Part shown: one piece after another, positions 11,035-23,910 of the stretch | Numbering within the stretch: position 1 is the first letter of the stretch | Layout: every line of letters starts with the position of its first letter | Source: Eutypella sp. D-1 | Taxonomy: Eukaryota > Ascomycota > Sordariomycetes > Xylariales > Diatrypaceae | DNA: 64,000 bases | Assembly: GCA_023313575.1 (NCBI GenBank) | Contig: JAJTTP010000007.1 | Span: 1,240,001-1,304,000, forward strand | Reading direction: 5' to 3' | Position numbers and translations under genes: made by a program | The notes under the pieces: model-generated | What the model saw: only the letters and a program-made list of their open reading frames with translations | What the model was told of the DNA's origin: nothing | The model's database searches: none

Positions 11035-14000
11035 TTCAGGGGTATGTTGGATGCAGGATCAACTTTCCGGGTGCGAAAACGAGTCTGTTGAGGGCCATCG
11101 TTACCATGCTCAACAAGGTAACGTGTACACCTATCAATATCTTATTAACACCTACAATCCCGACTGGGGAGATACCCTTGTATAATGGTAGGAGTCTCCT
11201 TTATAGGTATTTGGGTTAGACTATAAGCCGAAAAGTATGCTTCCGCTGCCGCATGTACGCCTCATGTTTACCTATATATAACTTGGTGATCTGATTGGTC
11301 GGCTTCCGCAGCCCTTATTATACACGATCTACGGCCTGTTACAATGTGCTACGAACCTATACGCTAGACCTACTGCTATGCGAACCAACCCCCCAACCCC
11401 CCGGGGAGGGGAGGGGGTCAGTACATCAGCCACTGAGCCACAGCAATTATCTAACTGCATCCCCGCGTATAAAGCCACGGGGGAATCTTACGTCCTGCAT
11501 CCTACAATGTTTTCAGCCCACGCAGCGGCTCAGCAAGGGCTGATAGAATTGATGGATGGTCCGATGGACTGAAGGGCATGAACCACCAATCCTGATCTCC
11601 GTCTCCCGCTGTAGCATAGTCAGGTGAGCATTGCAGCAAGCGAACGACACACGGACAGAGAGAGCAGAAAATTCATGCACAGGAAGAGAAGAGAAATAAG
11701 GAAAAATAAATAAATACTAGGGCCGGTTCGGAGGGGAACCCCACTCCACCTCTTCGGAAACCCAGAGCCCAATCCTTCCGGTGCAAATTCGGGGTCCGTT
11801 GCGTCTACTCATAAAGCCATTCTTCAGTTTCTCCGACTCATCCTTCTCCCCGCTTGGGAATCAGGGAGGGGGGAGAGAGGGGGTGCTGGGGTGGCTTACG
11901 TGGTAGGGAGGAGCCGGGTATAAGTAGATAAGGATGCATGAATGGATGCAGATAGATGGGCAAGGAGAAAGAGGGGTGGATGACCTGACCGGGGAAGTTC
12001 CCGCGTAAAAGAAAGAAAGAAAAGAAAAAAGGGAAAAATCTCGAAAGAAAAACTCTTAAAGACGACAACACAACGCACCATGCTTCGTAAGGATATAAGT
12101 CGTTCGTGGTTGGTGGCGGCAGTAAATATAACCTACCAACGTCCATGCACCTCCTCCCTCACGTAGTGGAGGTGGGGGCGGCCGGACGACCTACCTTGTT
12201 CTCTCCTGCTCCTCTGGTTGTGACTGGCTGCAATGGTGGTGGTGGTGGTGGCAGTAGCAATAGAATTATTCTAGCAACCAAAAAACCGTACCCAGCTACC
12301 TGCAAGGACCTCGAGCCGGACGTAAGCAGCCGTGGGCCGCTTGTCTGCAAGCGCTCGTCTCTCGGGTCTCCTCGCCCCTCCCCTCCCTCACGTGCGTTAT
12401 TCGAAGATCAGGGCTGCACGGTACATGTGGGCGGCATGCAGCGTCTCTAGTTTGGATACCTGGAAAGTCAATGATATAGCCGTGGGTTTCCCGTATATAA
12501 GTAGCTACTCAAGGACTTACATACACATAACGTTAGTCTCGACGAGGTAGTATTAAGATGAATGGGTGACAGGGCCGTCATATCTCACACCACAGGAGTC
12601 ACCGAGAAGTTCCGATCAGTTCGTCTCCTTCACCGATTTCCTGGCGCGCAGCTCGGGATTTGTCATGTCTAGGATATGGTCGGCGCAACGGTGTATGGTA
12701 AGAGCGAGAGGGGGGGGGGAGCTAGCTATGAGTTAGCTATGAGTTGAAAGTCCCGCGTCTAGGGAGGTGACTACCCCTTTACTAGACTCCGGTTGGCACC
12801 GCATACGAATGGCGCCGGCGTGCGGTCTGCCCGTTGGCTGGCTCAGCCGACGACAACACGCTATGATAATGTGAGCGGCACAGCTTGCCTCGATACTAAA
12901 TTTGAGGTTGCGGCATGTGCTCAAGGCCCGAGCAAAAAGGTTCCGAGATAGGGAGCTACTCGGGGTGGGACTAAAGAGCAATCTCTCAGCTCCCTAGGTT
13001 GTTCGTAGAGGCCATACTAGGTTTACCTACAAGATGTCATCGAATACAGCGGACTGGATGAGAAAGCGATAATAGATCATACGAAACTACATAATAGAAA
13101 GTCGAGGCTACGTACCAGACTCCGGCGTTGACATTGGTATGCGGAGACAAGAATAGCCCATCTTGGTAACCGGGTCTTCTCGGGCCATGTATAGCGGCGA
13201 GGGATTACCGATACAACTACATGTCTGCATGTAATGGGGTGACGGCATACCGGTAGTCTAGCCATGTGGGCTGGACCGAGGGCACCCTTTGGGCATGAAG
13301 CACCCCTACCTATTTACAAGCACCTTTGTGGGGGCACCACGTTGCCCACCATCTCCTGGCCTATGCTGCTCACTACCAGCCTACGAGTCGTGCTTAATGG
13401 CTCAAGAGCGAATACCACTCCGGAACAGAGTCTGTTGGGGGGTGGGGGGTGCAACCAATTGCCCATGGATTTCCAATGAGTCCCTTGAGGGGGGTCACAT
13501 CATGCTACCTGTTCCAGCAAGGGGGAAGGGGGAGCCAGCGTAAGGTATCGCATATGTGCGTGATTGATAGTGTGTGAAGCGGGGTTGGGTCCCAGAATAA
13601 AGTGATTTCAATGACATCCGATTAATCCATGTGGCCGAGGTGCGGGGAGGCGGCAGACAGACAAGTCTTATGAACGAAAAAAGGGGGAATGTTACCGGTT
13701 TGGGAAGCTCGCGAGGGACTAGAGAGCAACGGGCAGCTTATTCGCTCGCGTGAATTCGGCCCTGAGTTTCACGCTCCACCCGCATTCCCTCATACCGCAC
13801 ACAAATAGGTTGAAGGATGCGTTGCGCCACATGTGCGAGGGCGAAGACAGCCAAGAAACGGGGTTCGAATGATTGGCTCGTCGGCGTGACCAGCGATAGG
13901 AATTGCATATATGTCTTCGAAGAGACGAAGAAGCTGGTATCACAGGTGCTTAGTTGTGCTAATGGCTTGAACGATAAAGCAACAGTCCGTTTACGCAGCG

Positions 14001-17000
14001 GTGGGGAAACCGTGTGTAGAGCCGGCTGATCGGAGATATTTCGTAACGACTTCATTCGTCTCTCCTGTCTCCTTCTCAAACTAAGGCACCGCTAACTGCG
14101 CTTGCGAGAAAACGCGGAATGCTTGAGCTGCCAAGACGAGGGGGGACGGCTTGCTCGATTGAGCAACGCTGGGGCAATGCTGGACAACGCCTAGAAACTT
14201 CCACACTACTACCTCGCATGTTAGGGAGCAGGATATAGTAGAGGACAGGTGCATCAATATGGCCCTGGCCGTACTTGGGAGGGGGCGGCGGCCATATGAG
14301 GTACTAAAAATGAACCAAAACCTAGCGAAATAGAGTTGGGCCAGCCATCAACGACCCGCGCCTAGGCTATCCATGCTCTCGGATCTCTCCCGATCTCGCG
14401 TGCAGTGGACTCGTGGTCGAGTTGCTTGCCAAGGGGAGTGTATTCGACAGTGGCGTTCGTTCCCGGTATGAGCTAGGCAGAGTGAGAGAGAGGACCTCTT
14501 CACGGCATCGCATCGCTGGGTAAGGTTTGTCGTCTTGCACAGCAGAGTTGCATGCAGCCGTTGGCTGCTGCCCAGGAGGTACCAACATGCAAGTTGGAGT
14601 CGCCCGCGCCGGAAATTGGGCAGCGCAAGCGCTCCGTTAGTTTTCCAAATTCTGGGTCCTCGGCTGCCGTCTAAATTCGGGACTCCACACGCGCAGAAAG
14701 TGGTGTCAGGGAGGTGTTGTGCCGTTCCGAGCTAAATATCACGGTCCCCATACTAAGTAGAATAGGCGAATATATGAACCGCCGCGGAGACGGGGAGCGC
14801 ATCGTGGCCTGATGAGACAGGCCTCTGAGATGATGTAGGTTCACTTTACTCATTATGTGGTGCATAAGTACCGGCCACCAATGATTCGTTGCTGCGCTTC
14901 ATATATCGGCAACGATCGTAGCCATTTAAAAGCTCGGTATTGAGCTGAGTGTGTGAGGTTGATGTGATGCACACGGCTTGATGGATGGCCATCTGATTGG
15001 ACACTAGTTCCGCTCATAACCGGGCCACTTGAACGATGCGAGGCCGGCTCGAGCTGAGAGACTTGGGATGATAACTTGATAAACTATATTGATCTGGGTG
15101 GGCTGGGGAAACCTGAGTATTTGGCATTCGCCATGTAGCACGTCACCTCGAGGGACGAATTCGGGATATATACGACCGGCATAGGGGACAAGATGGGTGA
15201 GAGAAATCCGATGATCATCCGACTTTGAACATGCATAGATGCATAACGAGGGTCGACGGTATGGCACTCAAACAGCCGAAGACTACATTACCTAATGAGT
15301 ACGGAATCTTGAGAACAAAAGGACAAGGAGATGTTCAGGCGTTGTGGCGTTTCGAGAAGGGTGCCTATTAGAGAATAAACGGCCCAAGCTCCTTACCGAA
15401 TGTCCTCTGGGGTGGGTGGAGATGGCACGGGCTTCCTGGACACTGAAGCGAAGTACGTACCACTGAAGCCAAATATCGGAATACATGACAGCTAGACAGC
15501 TAAATAGTAATCGAGTGTAGGTAGGTATTTCTTTTGGGTACAATCTCCAAAAAGACGGTCCAATCAAATAATCAGGCCATATTATAATGCAGGCATCGTC
15601 AGCCAAGCGATGCGAGAGAGGCAAGGATTTCCTGTTTCGAGCTGGGTTCAAGTGAACTTGGAAATTGAGTTGCCGTGGGAGGGGAAAAGGAGGTTCACTG
15701 CTACACTAACACGTCGTAGATTCTTCCAAAGCACATACACTAAGCCATGTCGTCACATGCGAACACAAGATCGAAATCTGCTGTAGAAGGCAGAAAGAGC
15801 GATAAGGAACCGGGCGCTGTGGTTAAAAGGTGGGAAAGGGGGCTTTGACGGGTGGCCGTTATAGGGCTGAAATAAGCCTTGTAACAGAGTAAGACATGTC
15901 AACAAGTACCAAAAAAAAGAAAAGAAGAAAAAAAGAATGTCGCTGTCGAATTTGTCACCTTCCTGTTATCGAATCCCCAAAACATGGGGTGCGTGGGGCA
16001 TCAGGAGGTGGATATGTCAATCTTAGGGGGTTTAGAAAGGAGAGAACGCACCGAATTTGTGGATTTGACGTTCGGGAGACCGCCTCTTTCTTTACCTTAT
16101 GTAATTCCTAAAACCACAAAGAAGAACATTGAAACACCCGAAACTTGGAAGCCTAATTATGTCTTTGGTATGATATGAAAGTCAATATGATGATAACACC
16201 GCCGAGGTCCGGCCTTATAACTCTAGGTTACACGGGACCGCAAGTGGCTGTGTATCCAACTGTTTGATCACTACGGCGTCGAGGAATTACTAGACAGGAA
16301 AAGGGGCGCGGGATCTGATAAAATTCCGGTCTGAAGCGGCTGCGAAGTGACGACAGATTTCACGGCGGTGTTTTACTGACCAGCAGGATGTGGTGGAGAT
16401 ATCGGGCCAACCCCCCAAACTACCATCCAGGTTGTTAGCCAACCAAACATACCTTGCTTTGTCTATTGCCTACTACCCTACCGGTCTGCTACCCATCGTC
16501 ACTGAACGCACAGAGCCAATAGTGGTTCTGCTTACCCGCTCCCTAGCGTACCAGTGGTGTCCACCAGGAAGACTGGCAACTGGGTAGGCCCTTGTCCTCA
16601 ACGAACCGAGTGAGCTTTTCTTGATTAGCGTGTTCAGATCGGACCATGTTGAAAAAGCCATGTAGCCGGTACATTACGGTCAATTATCGGTATAACACAC
16701 CGCGTAGGGTTGGGCTTGGCCGAACAAGTCCCCTACTTGCTTGACTATGCTTTGATAGACCCTCATATTTCAACTATCCGAAGCGGCTGGGGATGAGATA
16801 CCACGATGCTGCGGATGTTTAAGCACTTGATTACCTTCGGAGATGAAACGTTGAGACAGCGGGAGCACCTTATGCCGTCGATCCACGAGGCTGTTTGAGC
16901 GTGGCAACTAAAGACTTTGTCGCGGGCTGTGAATCCTACGACACAGATACCCAGCCGCCCACTCTGCCACAGCCGTAACTCGAGTCGGGATGATCTTTGT

Positions 17001-17771
17001 ATGTGATAAAGTTGATGTAGGATATATAGTAGACGGTAGTAGTACATACCGACTATCTATGATGGCAATGATTTCAACACCAAAGCTTAAAGAAGGGCAT
17101 GAAATGGAAGTTGACCTGGAGACTGGTAAAAGGAAATTTAAGTAACATAACAGTCCAGTGGTATCCATGAGTTGGCCGCAGTTCAACGGATAATACCATT
17201 TTTTTAAACCATAACTCCATAATTCATACTTATAGTAGGAGCGACGGATATAGGCCAGATATATGTACCCTGTACCTTCTTCTTTTACCTTGCTAAAGGC
17301 AAATTACCTTCTTCTTAGGTCCAGTAGGTACGATACACCTTCCCCTTTCCTTTCTAAAGAGGGAAATTGGAAGAAAGTTTATTAGGATTGCGACTTCTTT
17401 TCTTCTCTTGACGACCTGCATTGAGGCAGGTGCAAATCAATCCTCGAGGTATCGAGGTACTTGTATACCGGACGGTCACTTGGCATAAAGGACTGCTGTT
17501 GTTAGGTATTGTTGAATTCGAGGGCTCGTAAGATGAATCTGTCTCTCTCTTTTGACGGTGTACCTAGTTATGTATGTAAATCTTTAAATGATGGATCATA
17601 AACAGCCCTGGAGCCCTGGAGATTTCTGATAAAGAGCTTGATTGTATGTATATTCGAAGGGGGTGGGTGTCTTTTCCCCGGTGCTGACTTCTGATGTACT
17701 CGGAATACATTTCCGTTCCTCCATCATCCATTTCCTCCTCCGACAGTTGGACTTTCCCTACCCAGCCTACG

Positions 17772-17804
17772 TAGGTACCTAACGGGCTTCTTTGTAGGTA
17801 CCTA
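17772..17804. repeat. pair of TAGGTACCTA palindromes
   Basis: The 10-bp perfect palindrome TAGGTACCTA occurs at 17772-17781 and again at 17795-17804, a 23-bp spacing. Related TAGGTA/TACCTA words recur across the non-coding parts of the window. Confidence 0.9.
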
Positions 17805-17975
17805 GAGATACCCTTACTACCAACATTGACCTAGTAGGCATCTATGTGGGTACTTATCTGCGGTAAAAAATGTTGTCCCGAATACATGCAAGATCTAGCA
17901 ATTACCAGAGTAGTATTGGTACTGAGAACCTAACTAGACTGAAAGTCTGGGTCGAGTCCTTTAGGGAACGACAAC

Positions 17976-18000
17976 TTTTTTTTTTTTTTTTTTTTTTTTT
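17976..18000. repeat. poly(T)25 tract
   Basis: Twenty-five consecutive T on the plus strand. It is preceded at 17950-17960 by GGGTCGAGTCC, one mismatch from a pol III B box. It could be the tail of a retroposed element or a simple slippage tract. Confidence 0.9.
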
Positions 18001-18325
18001 ACCCCGTGGCCCTTTTTACCCAGTTCCCCCAAAATTAAAAAAGAGACGACTGGCTTTTAGGTTCATATCGTCGTTATCCCCCCCCTTTCGATCTTAATTC
18101 TTTACCACCGTCAGTAGTAGCATAATCCATAACTTTACTTTCTCACCATCACATCACATCTATCAGTTTTTCCACGTATATCAGGACATCATCAAGTGTG
18201 CGCGCGTTTCTGTGCTGCCGTCCCTTCCTTTTTCTTTTGATTCCTGTAGCATCCCGTGTCTGAAACATTTTTGATCAGACTAAAGAATTTCCGGGCTTTT
18301 TTTGTTACGAGGTAAGCCATAGCCG

Positions 18326-18389
18326 AGAGACAGAAAGACAGACGGACGGACAGACAGACAGACAGAGACAGACAAGCACAGACAGACAC
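18326..18389. repeat. (GACA)n microsatellite
   Basis: Imperfect GACA/GACG tetranucleotide array in the presumed upstream region of the gene at 19250. Confidence 0.85.
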
Positions 18390-19249
18390 AAGACCGATAG
18401 CCAGGCAAAGCCATTATTGATGCAAGCCGCATGCCTTTTTTTCCCTTGCTTTTTTCTTTCTTTTGTTCTATTACTCCTTACACACCTATCTAGCTACTAT
18501 CACTCTCTTCGCCCCTCTTCGCTCCTTTACACTACACACAGTATTGTATTCCTACGAGTTAAGAGCCAGAAGTGAGCGCATTTTGTTGAAGGAACCTGCA
18601 CCAAAAAATCAAAACGTCTTGCGTCCGACTTCATACCGAATCAAAGCGCGATAAAAAAGATAGCGAGCGAGCGATCGAGCGAACGCATGGACCCTGACAC
18701 GACCTAACCAGCTATCTCGGATTTGCTGGACGAATCCTATCTTCTTTAAGAGCATATAAGTGGATTGGTGGTCAAGTGGTCAATGAGACTTTGCGCGAAA
18801 AAAAAGTATAGGGACAAGAAAAAAAGATCCAAATAACAGGATAAAGTCCAATTGATTCGGGGGACAAGGTCGCAGGAAAAAAAAATCCAAAAAAAAAAAA
18901 AAATCCATCGCACACAAAAAATCGCTCCGCTCTTCATTCACCTTTACAGCGAATTGTATTCGATTCTTCATAATTGCCAGCACATTTCCCCACGCGCTAT
19001 CCTGGTCGTCACACACGGATTCCTTCTATTCTCTGTCATCCACAGATATATAGAACCAATTATAGCTAACATTCGACATTCATAGACTGGAAGAAGCAAC
19101 CACAGACATACAAGTTCCATTGTCCTGCACTTCTGGAACAAACCCATCCGTCATTCATATCGAGCAGAGAAGCACGCATCGAGTCCCCTTTCTACGGTCA
19201 CGCTATCCACCTCTATCCGGCATCAAGGAAATACTACTTCTAGCCGATA

Positions 19250-21011
19250 ATGTCGCAGTACTACGGAGATTCTCAGTGGCCTAGTGCCGGTCCCGGTCAG
19301 GCTACTTGGGACCACCAGACTCCCCCGCCTGCCCGGTCTGGTCAGTTAATACGACTTCGCTCACCTCAAAAAGGATATTTCAATTGACCCCGACTTACAG
19401 GTGCCAGCTCTACCATTCCTCGCGAGGAGTCGGCCGCCTTTACCCATCAGATTGAGGGTATGTCCAAATGAAACTAGTTTGAATTTCAATGCCATTGTTG
19501 GCGAGGCGCATATCCGAGTTGAGACCCACACAAAAATGGACAACCTTAGTTCTGAATGCTTCTTTTTGCTGCTCGGCCTTGACATTGAGAGTCGATATCA
19601 GCCAATGCCTTAGCCTTCTGACCCTTCCGCTGTATTTCTCAAGCAAAAGAAGCTGACAAATCACTGTAAAGAGGTCGAACGCGCCATTGATAATTTAGTC
19701 AAGAGCGGGAAGATGTTCGGTGGTCTGCCGCGTCGTGAGTTCGCCCCTTTTTCGCCTCGTAACGGATAATTCCCGACTGTCTATCAGCCTGATAGCCTTG
19801 CACTACAAGGATTCAGGACTAACATACATATATAGACGCCCGAGGCGTTTCAGGCCATGGCGGCCCTCGCAACCATTCGGTAACCGATTTTGGCGACCCG
19901 CGGGCCGGTGGCCATCCTGGCCCGAATCTGCAGGGCTTCTACGCCGCGCAACGTCACCAGAGCTCGCGCGGTTCCAACGAGGCGGAACAGATGATGCAGG
20001 CCAAGCGGAGGATGGCGGCTCAGCGGGAACGAGAGCTGCGCAACTATCATCAAGAGCAGCAATATAACCGAAGTAGGCCGCCCTCTTCTGTATAGCACCA
20101 GATCTCACTGCAAATCAAAGAAAAAGAAACCAAGAAATTCTCCGCGCGGAGCCCACTTGCAATGCTTCTATCCTCTTGATCCCGCGAGTAAACGCTTCAC
20201 ATTCTATGCCGCGACTTGTCCACCCCTTGCTACGTCATCCACCTATTTTATCGCCATGTACTAACTCACTGGCCTTTTTCTAGACGTTGTTACTGATAAC
20301 ACCTACAATGGCAAGCCTGCAGACCGCACGCTGAGCCCCGGAGGCATGTCGGAAGGTGATCGTCGAGAGTTGATTGCGCGGCAACGCAGCGCTCTGTACG
20401 GCTCCAATGAGGGACAATTTGGCGATGATAATGGGGGTCCTCGCCCAGGCGTTCCCAACCTACCTCCTGGCTCCTCGTCTCTTCGTGGCCCCTCTCCGCT
20501 CGCTTACGATTATGCCCGAGGCGGTGCACCGGGTGCCCCTGGAGTCGGCCCACAGGCTGGCGAGGGTGTTGGCCAGTCGCGTGCTGACAGCAATGCCAGC
20601 CCGCAGTCCAACCCTACCACCAACCTTGGCGCGTTCGAGGGCGCCATTGGCCAGCAGGCGAGTCGAACTACCAACTCGTCCCCGACAGGTGGCTCACCGC
20701 CCCGACAGGGCCTCTCTTCTGAGAAGCCAACTCAGTCTGGAAATACAGTAGCTCCGATTGGCACTCGCCCGTCCGGGACCTCGCAAGCGCAGAATCCTGC
20801 TCTCAACAAACGCTCCACGACCCCGCTTCCTTCGCCGTTGAGCCATGGTTTCACGGCCTCGAACGAGGACAATGCGCAGGGCGGCCAGACCTCCGGCGCG
20901 CCTTCTAACCCGCCGAGCGCTGCCGCAGATGGTTACAACGGATGGGGCAACCGTTCTGGTGTCTGGGGCAACAAGTCCAGCCTGGGCGTTCAAGCCAGTG
21001 TTTGGGGTTAG
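19250..21011 (+). CDS. five-exon protein of unknown function, 391 aa
   Basis: Exons 19250-19340, 19401-19457, 19672-19734, 19836-20072 and 20284-21011 join in phase to 1176 nt. Introns are 60, 214, 101 and 211 nt with donors GTCAGT, GTATGT, GTGAGT and GTAGGC. The protein starts MSQYYGDSQWPSAGPG. A short amphipathic segment VERAIDNLVKSGKMF lies near residues 50-65. A charged helix rich in Gln/Arg/Glu (AEQMMQAKRRMAAQRERELR, likely coiled coil) is at about 120-150, and RRELIARQRSALYG at about 175-190. The remainder is a Gly/Pro/Ser-rich disordered tail ending SVWG. The pattern of short conserved-looking helices in a disordered protein suggests an adaptor or RNA-associated factor, but I do not recognise the family. 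Confidence 0.85.
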
Positions 21012-22775
21012 GAGCCTAAACAAACCCAGGAGAAATCCGACAACATGTTTCAGGAGGACTAGGAGTTTCTTGTCGTAAAAAATAGCAAAAATCGGTGTTC
21101 AGGGTGGTCGGTAATTATGGAGAGGAATCAGTGCTATCCCAGCATCATCAGCATTGGTGTTCAGGCCTTTGACGACGCGGAGACATGAGGCTTTCGGGAA
21201 AACCAAGGGGACTTGTATCTGTTCGGCGTTACCTCCATTATGCGGTTTCTACTCGATCCGGGACTCGCCATTATTCGAAACGTCGTTATGCAACAAATCT
21301 AATTCCGGCAGGCAAGGGGCGAGAGGTTTACGGGGACTACAAAGGCGGCAATGGAAACGGAAACGGTCGGAATACTTTGAATTACGCGTAAAGACGCGGG
21401 CATTTTTGTGGGCGACCCATTTGCTTTTATTTTTACGGCTCGACAAGCGCGGTTGGTTGGAAACCCGGCAAATTTTAGGAGTTGCTTGTTTGGTGATGCA
21501 CTGCACAGAGGAGGGGAGTTGGTGTTTCTCATCATGATGCGGTTTCCCCTTTCCCCCTTTTAAGGTTGTTTATGTGTTAGGGATATATGGTGGTTGATGT
21601 TGAACGGTAATGAATGATGGAAAGGAAACTACACCTTTTTTCGGGGGACTGGCAGGAACATGAAAATATAAGGGCTGCGGGAAGGACAGGGAAGGATGAA
21701 AACCAGCGGTTCTCGGTTTTGATTTTAATGGTTTACACGGGGCGGTATTTCTTTTGGTGTTTTTGCTTTTTCCATCTTCCCCTACACCCTGCCCATCATA
21801 CTCAGCAACAGCTACAGGAGACGAACCCACTTTTATCATCTTAATCATCCACATAGCGAATCGCATCATGTCAAGGAGGTGGTAAGGCGCTTTTGATTCC
21901 CCCTTCTTTGTTCCCTACCTCGAGCACATGTGGGAGTTGTTGATTTTTCTTCCTCTGGTTGGCTGGCTGGCTGGTTGGTTGGTTAGGTTGGTAAAGGGGC
22001 GGGAAGGTCAGGGGAGTCGGGTTCGGTCAGGTATAAAGAAAGATATAAAAAAAGGCAACAAGCACCACACGGAAACTCTCGAGGTCGACAGGAGTGGTCA
22101 CCAGGCGCGGTCGATCCAGTAGCAACAACAGCTTTTCTCAGACTGCACTGCCAAAGCGAACACGTTCGCAGTGCCTCGCGACATCAGGACGGTTGAGCTG
22201 TGCTTCAGAAACATTGATGACGCGAAACGAAACGGAGCTGGAAGTGAAGAGTGTTACAACATAGGGGAAGGATGGAAGGATGGGTGGAATGAAGGAGGGG
22301 CGAGGAGATGTGAGTGGGATGGGTGACTTAGGTAAAGTGAGCTGATCTGGTAGCATGTCATATCAAGGAACGGAACAAAGAAAGGAACTCCCAATATACC
22401 CCCCCAAATCAGTATCATAGTATACCAACGTACCTTAGGTACCTGCCTACTTGCTGCTTATAACTATACTGAAATTACCCCAAACTGCATATCTTCTTCC
22501 ATCGCCGCCTCCGTGACTTAGGCAACTAATTATTATTACACACCCCTGGCCTGGCTCGACAGACATATCTGGAGACTCGCGGTATGTGGTGTCCCGCGAG
22601 ACTACCCAGATACTCTAGGACTTCGGCGGCGGCGCAGCGGTTGGACATGTGTGCAATTATACATATATACGTATTCAGTGAACAGAGCAGATAGATGACA
22701 GGGGCACGTACCTTCCCCTACCTACCGTACGCACTATACTATACCTACGTAGAAGGGAGCAGGAACCAACTAGAT

Positions 22776-22804
22776 AACCAACCAACCAACCAACCTACCT
22801 ACCA
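22776..22804. repeat. (ACCA/CCTA)n microsatellite
   Basis: AACCA/ACCA units grade into CTACC units. Confidence 0.8.
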
Positions 22805-23506
22805 AGCCTAGCCTGAATACCGCTTAGGCCTTGCCATGGTTGATGGGGCAGGATGTTCAGCCCCGCGCATCGCGGCCTAGACACAGGCGCTGCGTATAAA
22901 GCATAGACATATGTATCTGTTGTTCCGAAGCTGAACCACCGCATGATACGGCCTGGAACCGGAACTCGTACCCCTTGATTTGCGCGTCGATGGCCATGGT
23001 GTATAACGACTGGTGCAAAAGAACGGCATACTTGAAGAAGCGCTACCCCTCCCCGCTATGTATAGCCTTTTATTTTAATGAGAAACGCAGAGGTAGAAGA
23101 CGGCTAAGTATGGATGTGGGTACGTGGAAGGGTACGTGGTATGCGAAAGGGGTGTGTATCCAGGTCGCGGAGAAGAAAGGGGGGGTATGTTAGGTCTGGT
23201 TGTCAGACTGGAAAATATAAGGGCAGTGATATGAATAATGGCGTTTGTCGTCGACTGCGGTTGTTCACGTCCGATGGGTAGGGGAGGAACAGTTTTGATG
23301 TATGGAAATAAAGCGCCAAAAACTTTCCTTAGATTTAGGGACCGGCGCTGTGGTTCGCCCCGATCCGTGACCCCCTCCCTTCCTTTTTTTTTTTTGGCTG
23401 AGTAGGATGCCTGGCTGTATGCAGTTGGATTCTGAGACCAGGAGCGTGATGATTGCGGGTTTATACGTACGCTTCCTAGAAATATATATATATACATATA
23501 GAAAGA

Positions 23507-23544
23507 GGGGGGCAGAGGGGCGGGGGAGGGGGGGGGGCAGAGGG
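23507..23544. repeat. G-rich tract with quadruplex potential
   Basis: Runs of 6, 4, 5 and 10 G are separated by 1-4 nt on the plus strand. The pattern fits the G3+N1-7 quadruplex rule. Confidence 0.6.
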
Positions 23545-23876
23545 CACTCGATGTCTTCCCCCGAAATCTTTCTAACATCTACGCCTTCCTGCTTTACTTC
23601 GCATCGCCGGCTCAAATACCACAAACAGACTTGTCGAATACCAAGGCAGATAGGCATAATCAACCACATCGATGTGTCTCCGACTACACAGTCATCGCGC
23701 GAACAACTAACTATCTATGACGCAACGCCGGGGGACCGGGGTAGAGTAGAATCTGGTAGCTGATCGATCAACCTACCCAACTACCAAGGTATATAATTAC
23801 CGCGCCCTTGGCCTTGATGGGACTCTCCCTCCGGGCTCGCTGGAGACTAGATGTCGACTACCTAAGTATGTAGACC

Positions 23877-23910
23877 GGTAGGTAGATAGGTAGGTAGGTA
23901 GGTAGGTACC
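23877..23910. repeat. (TAGG)n microsatellite
   Basis: Repeated TAGG units (GGTAGGTAGATAGGTAGG and on) end in GGTACC. It belongs to the TAGGTA-type words seen in non-coding DNA of this window. Confidence 0.9.

Larger units (their letters stand above)
8734..19249. other. gene-poor stretch of about 10.5 kb
   Basis: This divergent gap separates the transporter from the 391-aa gene. No open frame above about 120 codons has a recognisable domain. Contents noted: a possible decayed permease fragment at 10810-11034; two copies of the palindrome TAGGTACCTA at 17772-17781 and 17795-17804; T25 at 17976-18000; a (GACA)n tract at 18326-18389; and A-rich tracts near 18880-18903. The last 1 kb is probably the promoter and leader of the gene at 19250. 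Confidence 0.6.

Noticed and set aside
13855..13885. GGGTTCGAATGATTGG as a tRNA T-arm
   Set aside because: The 3' half of the B box and the pairing stem are missing, and there is no A box upstream.
15292..15651. 119-codon minus-strand frame
   Set aside because: No start context, family or neighbouring exons. Length is within chance for this GC content.
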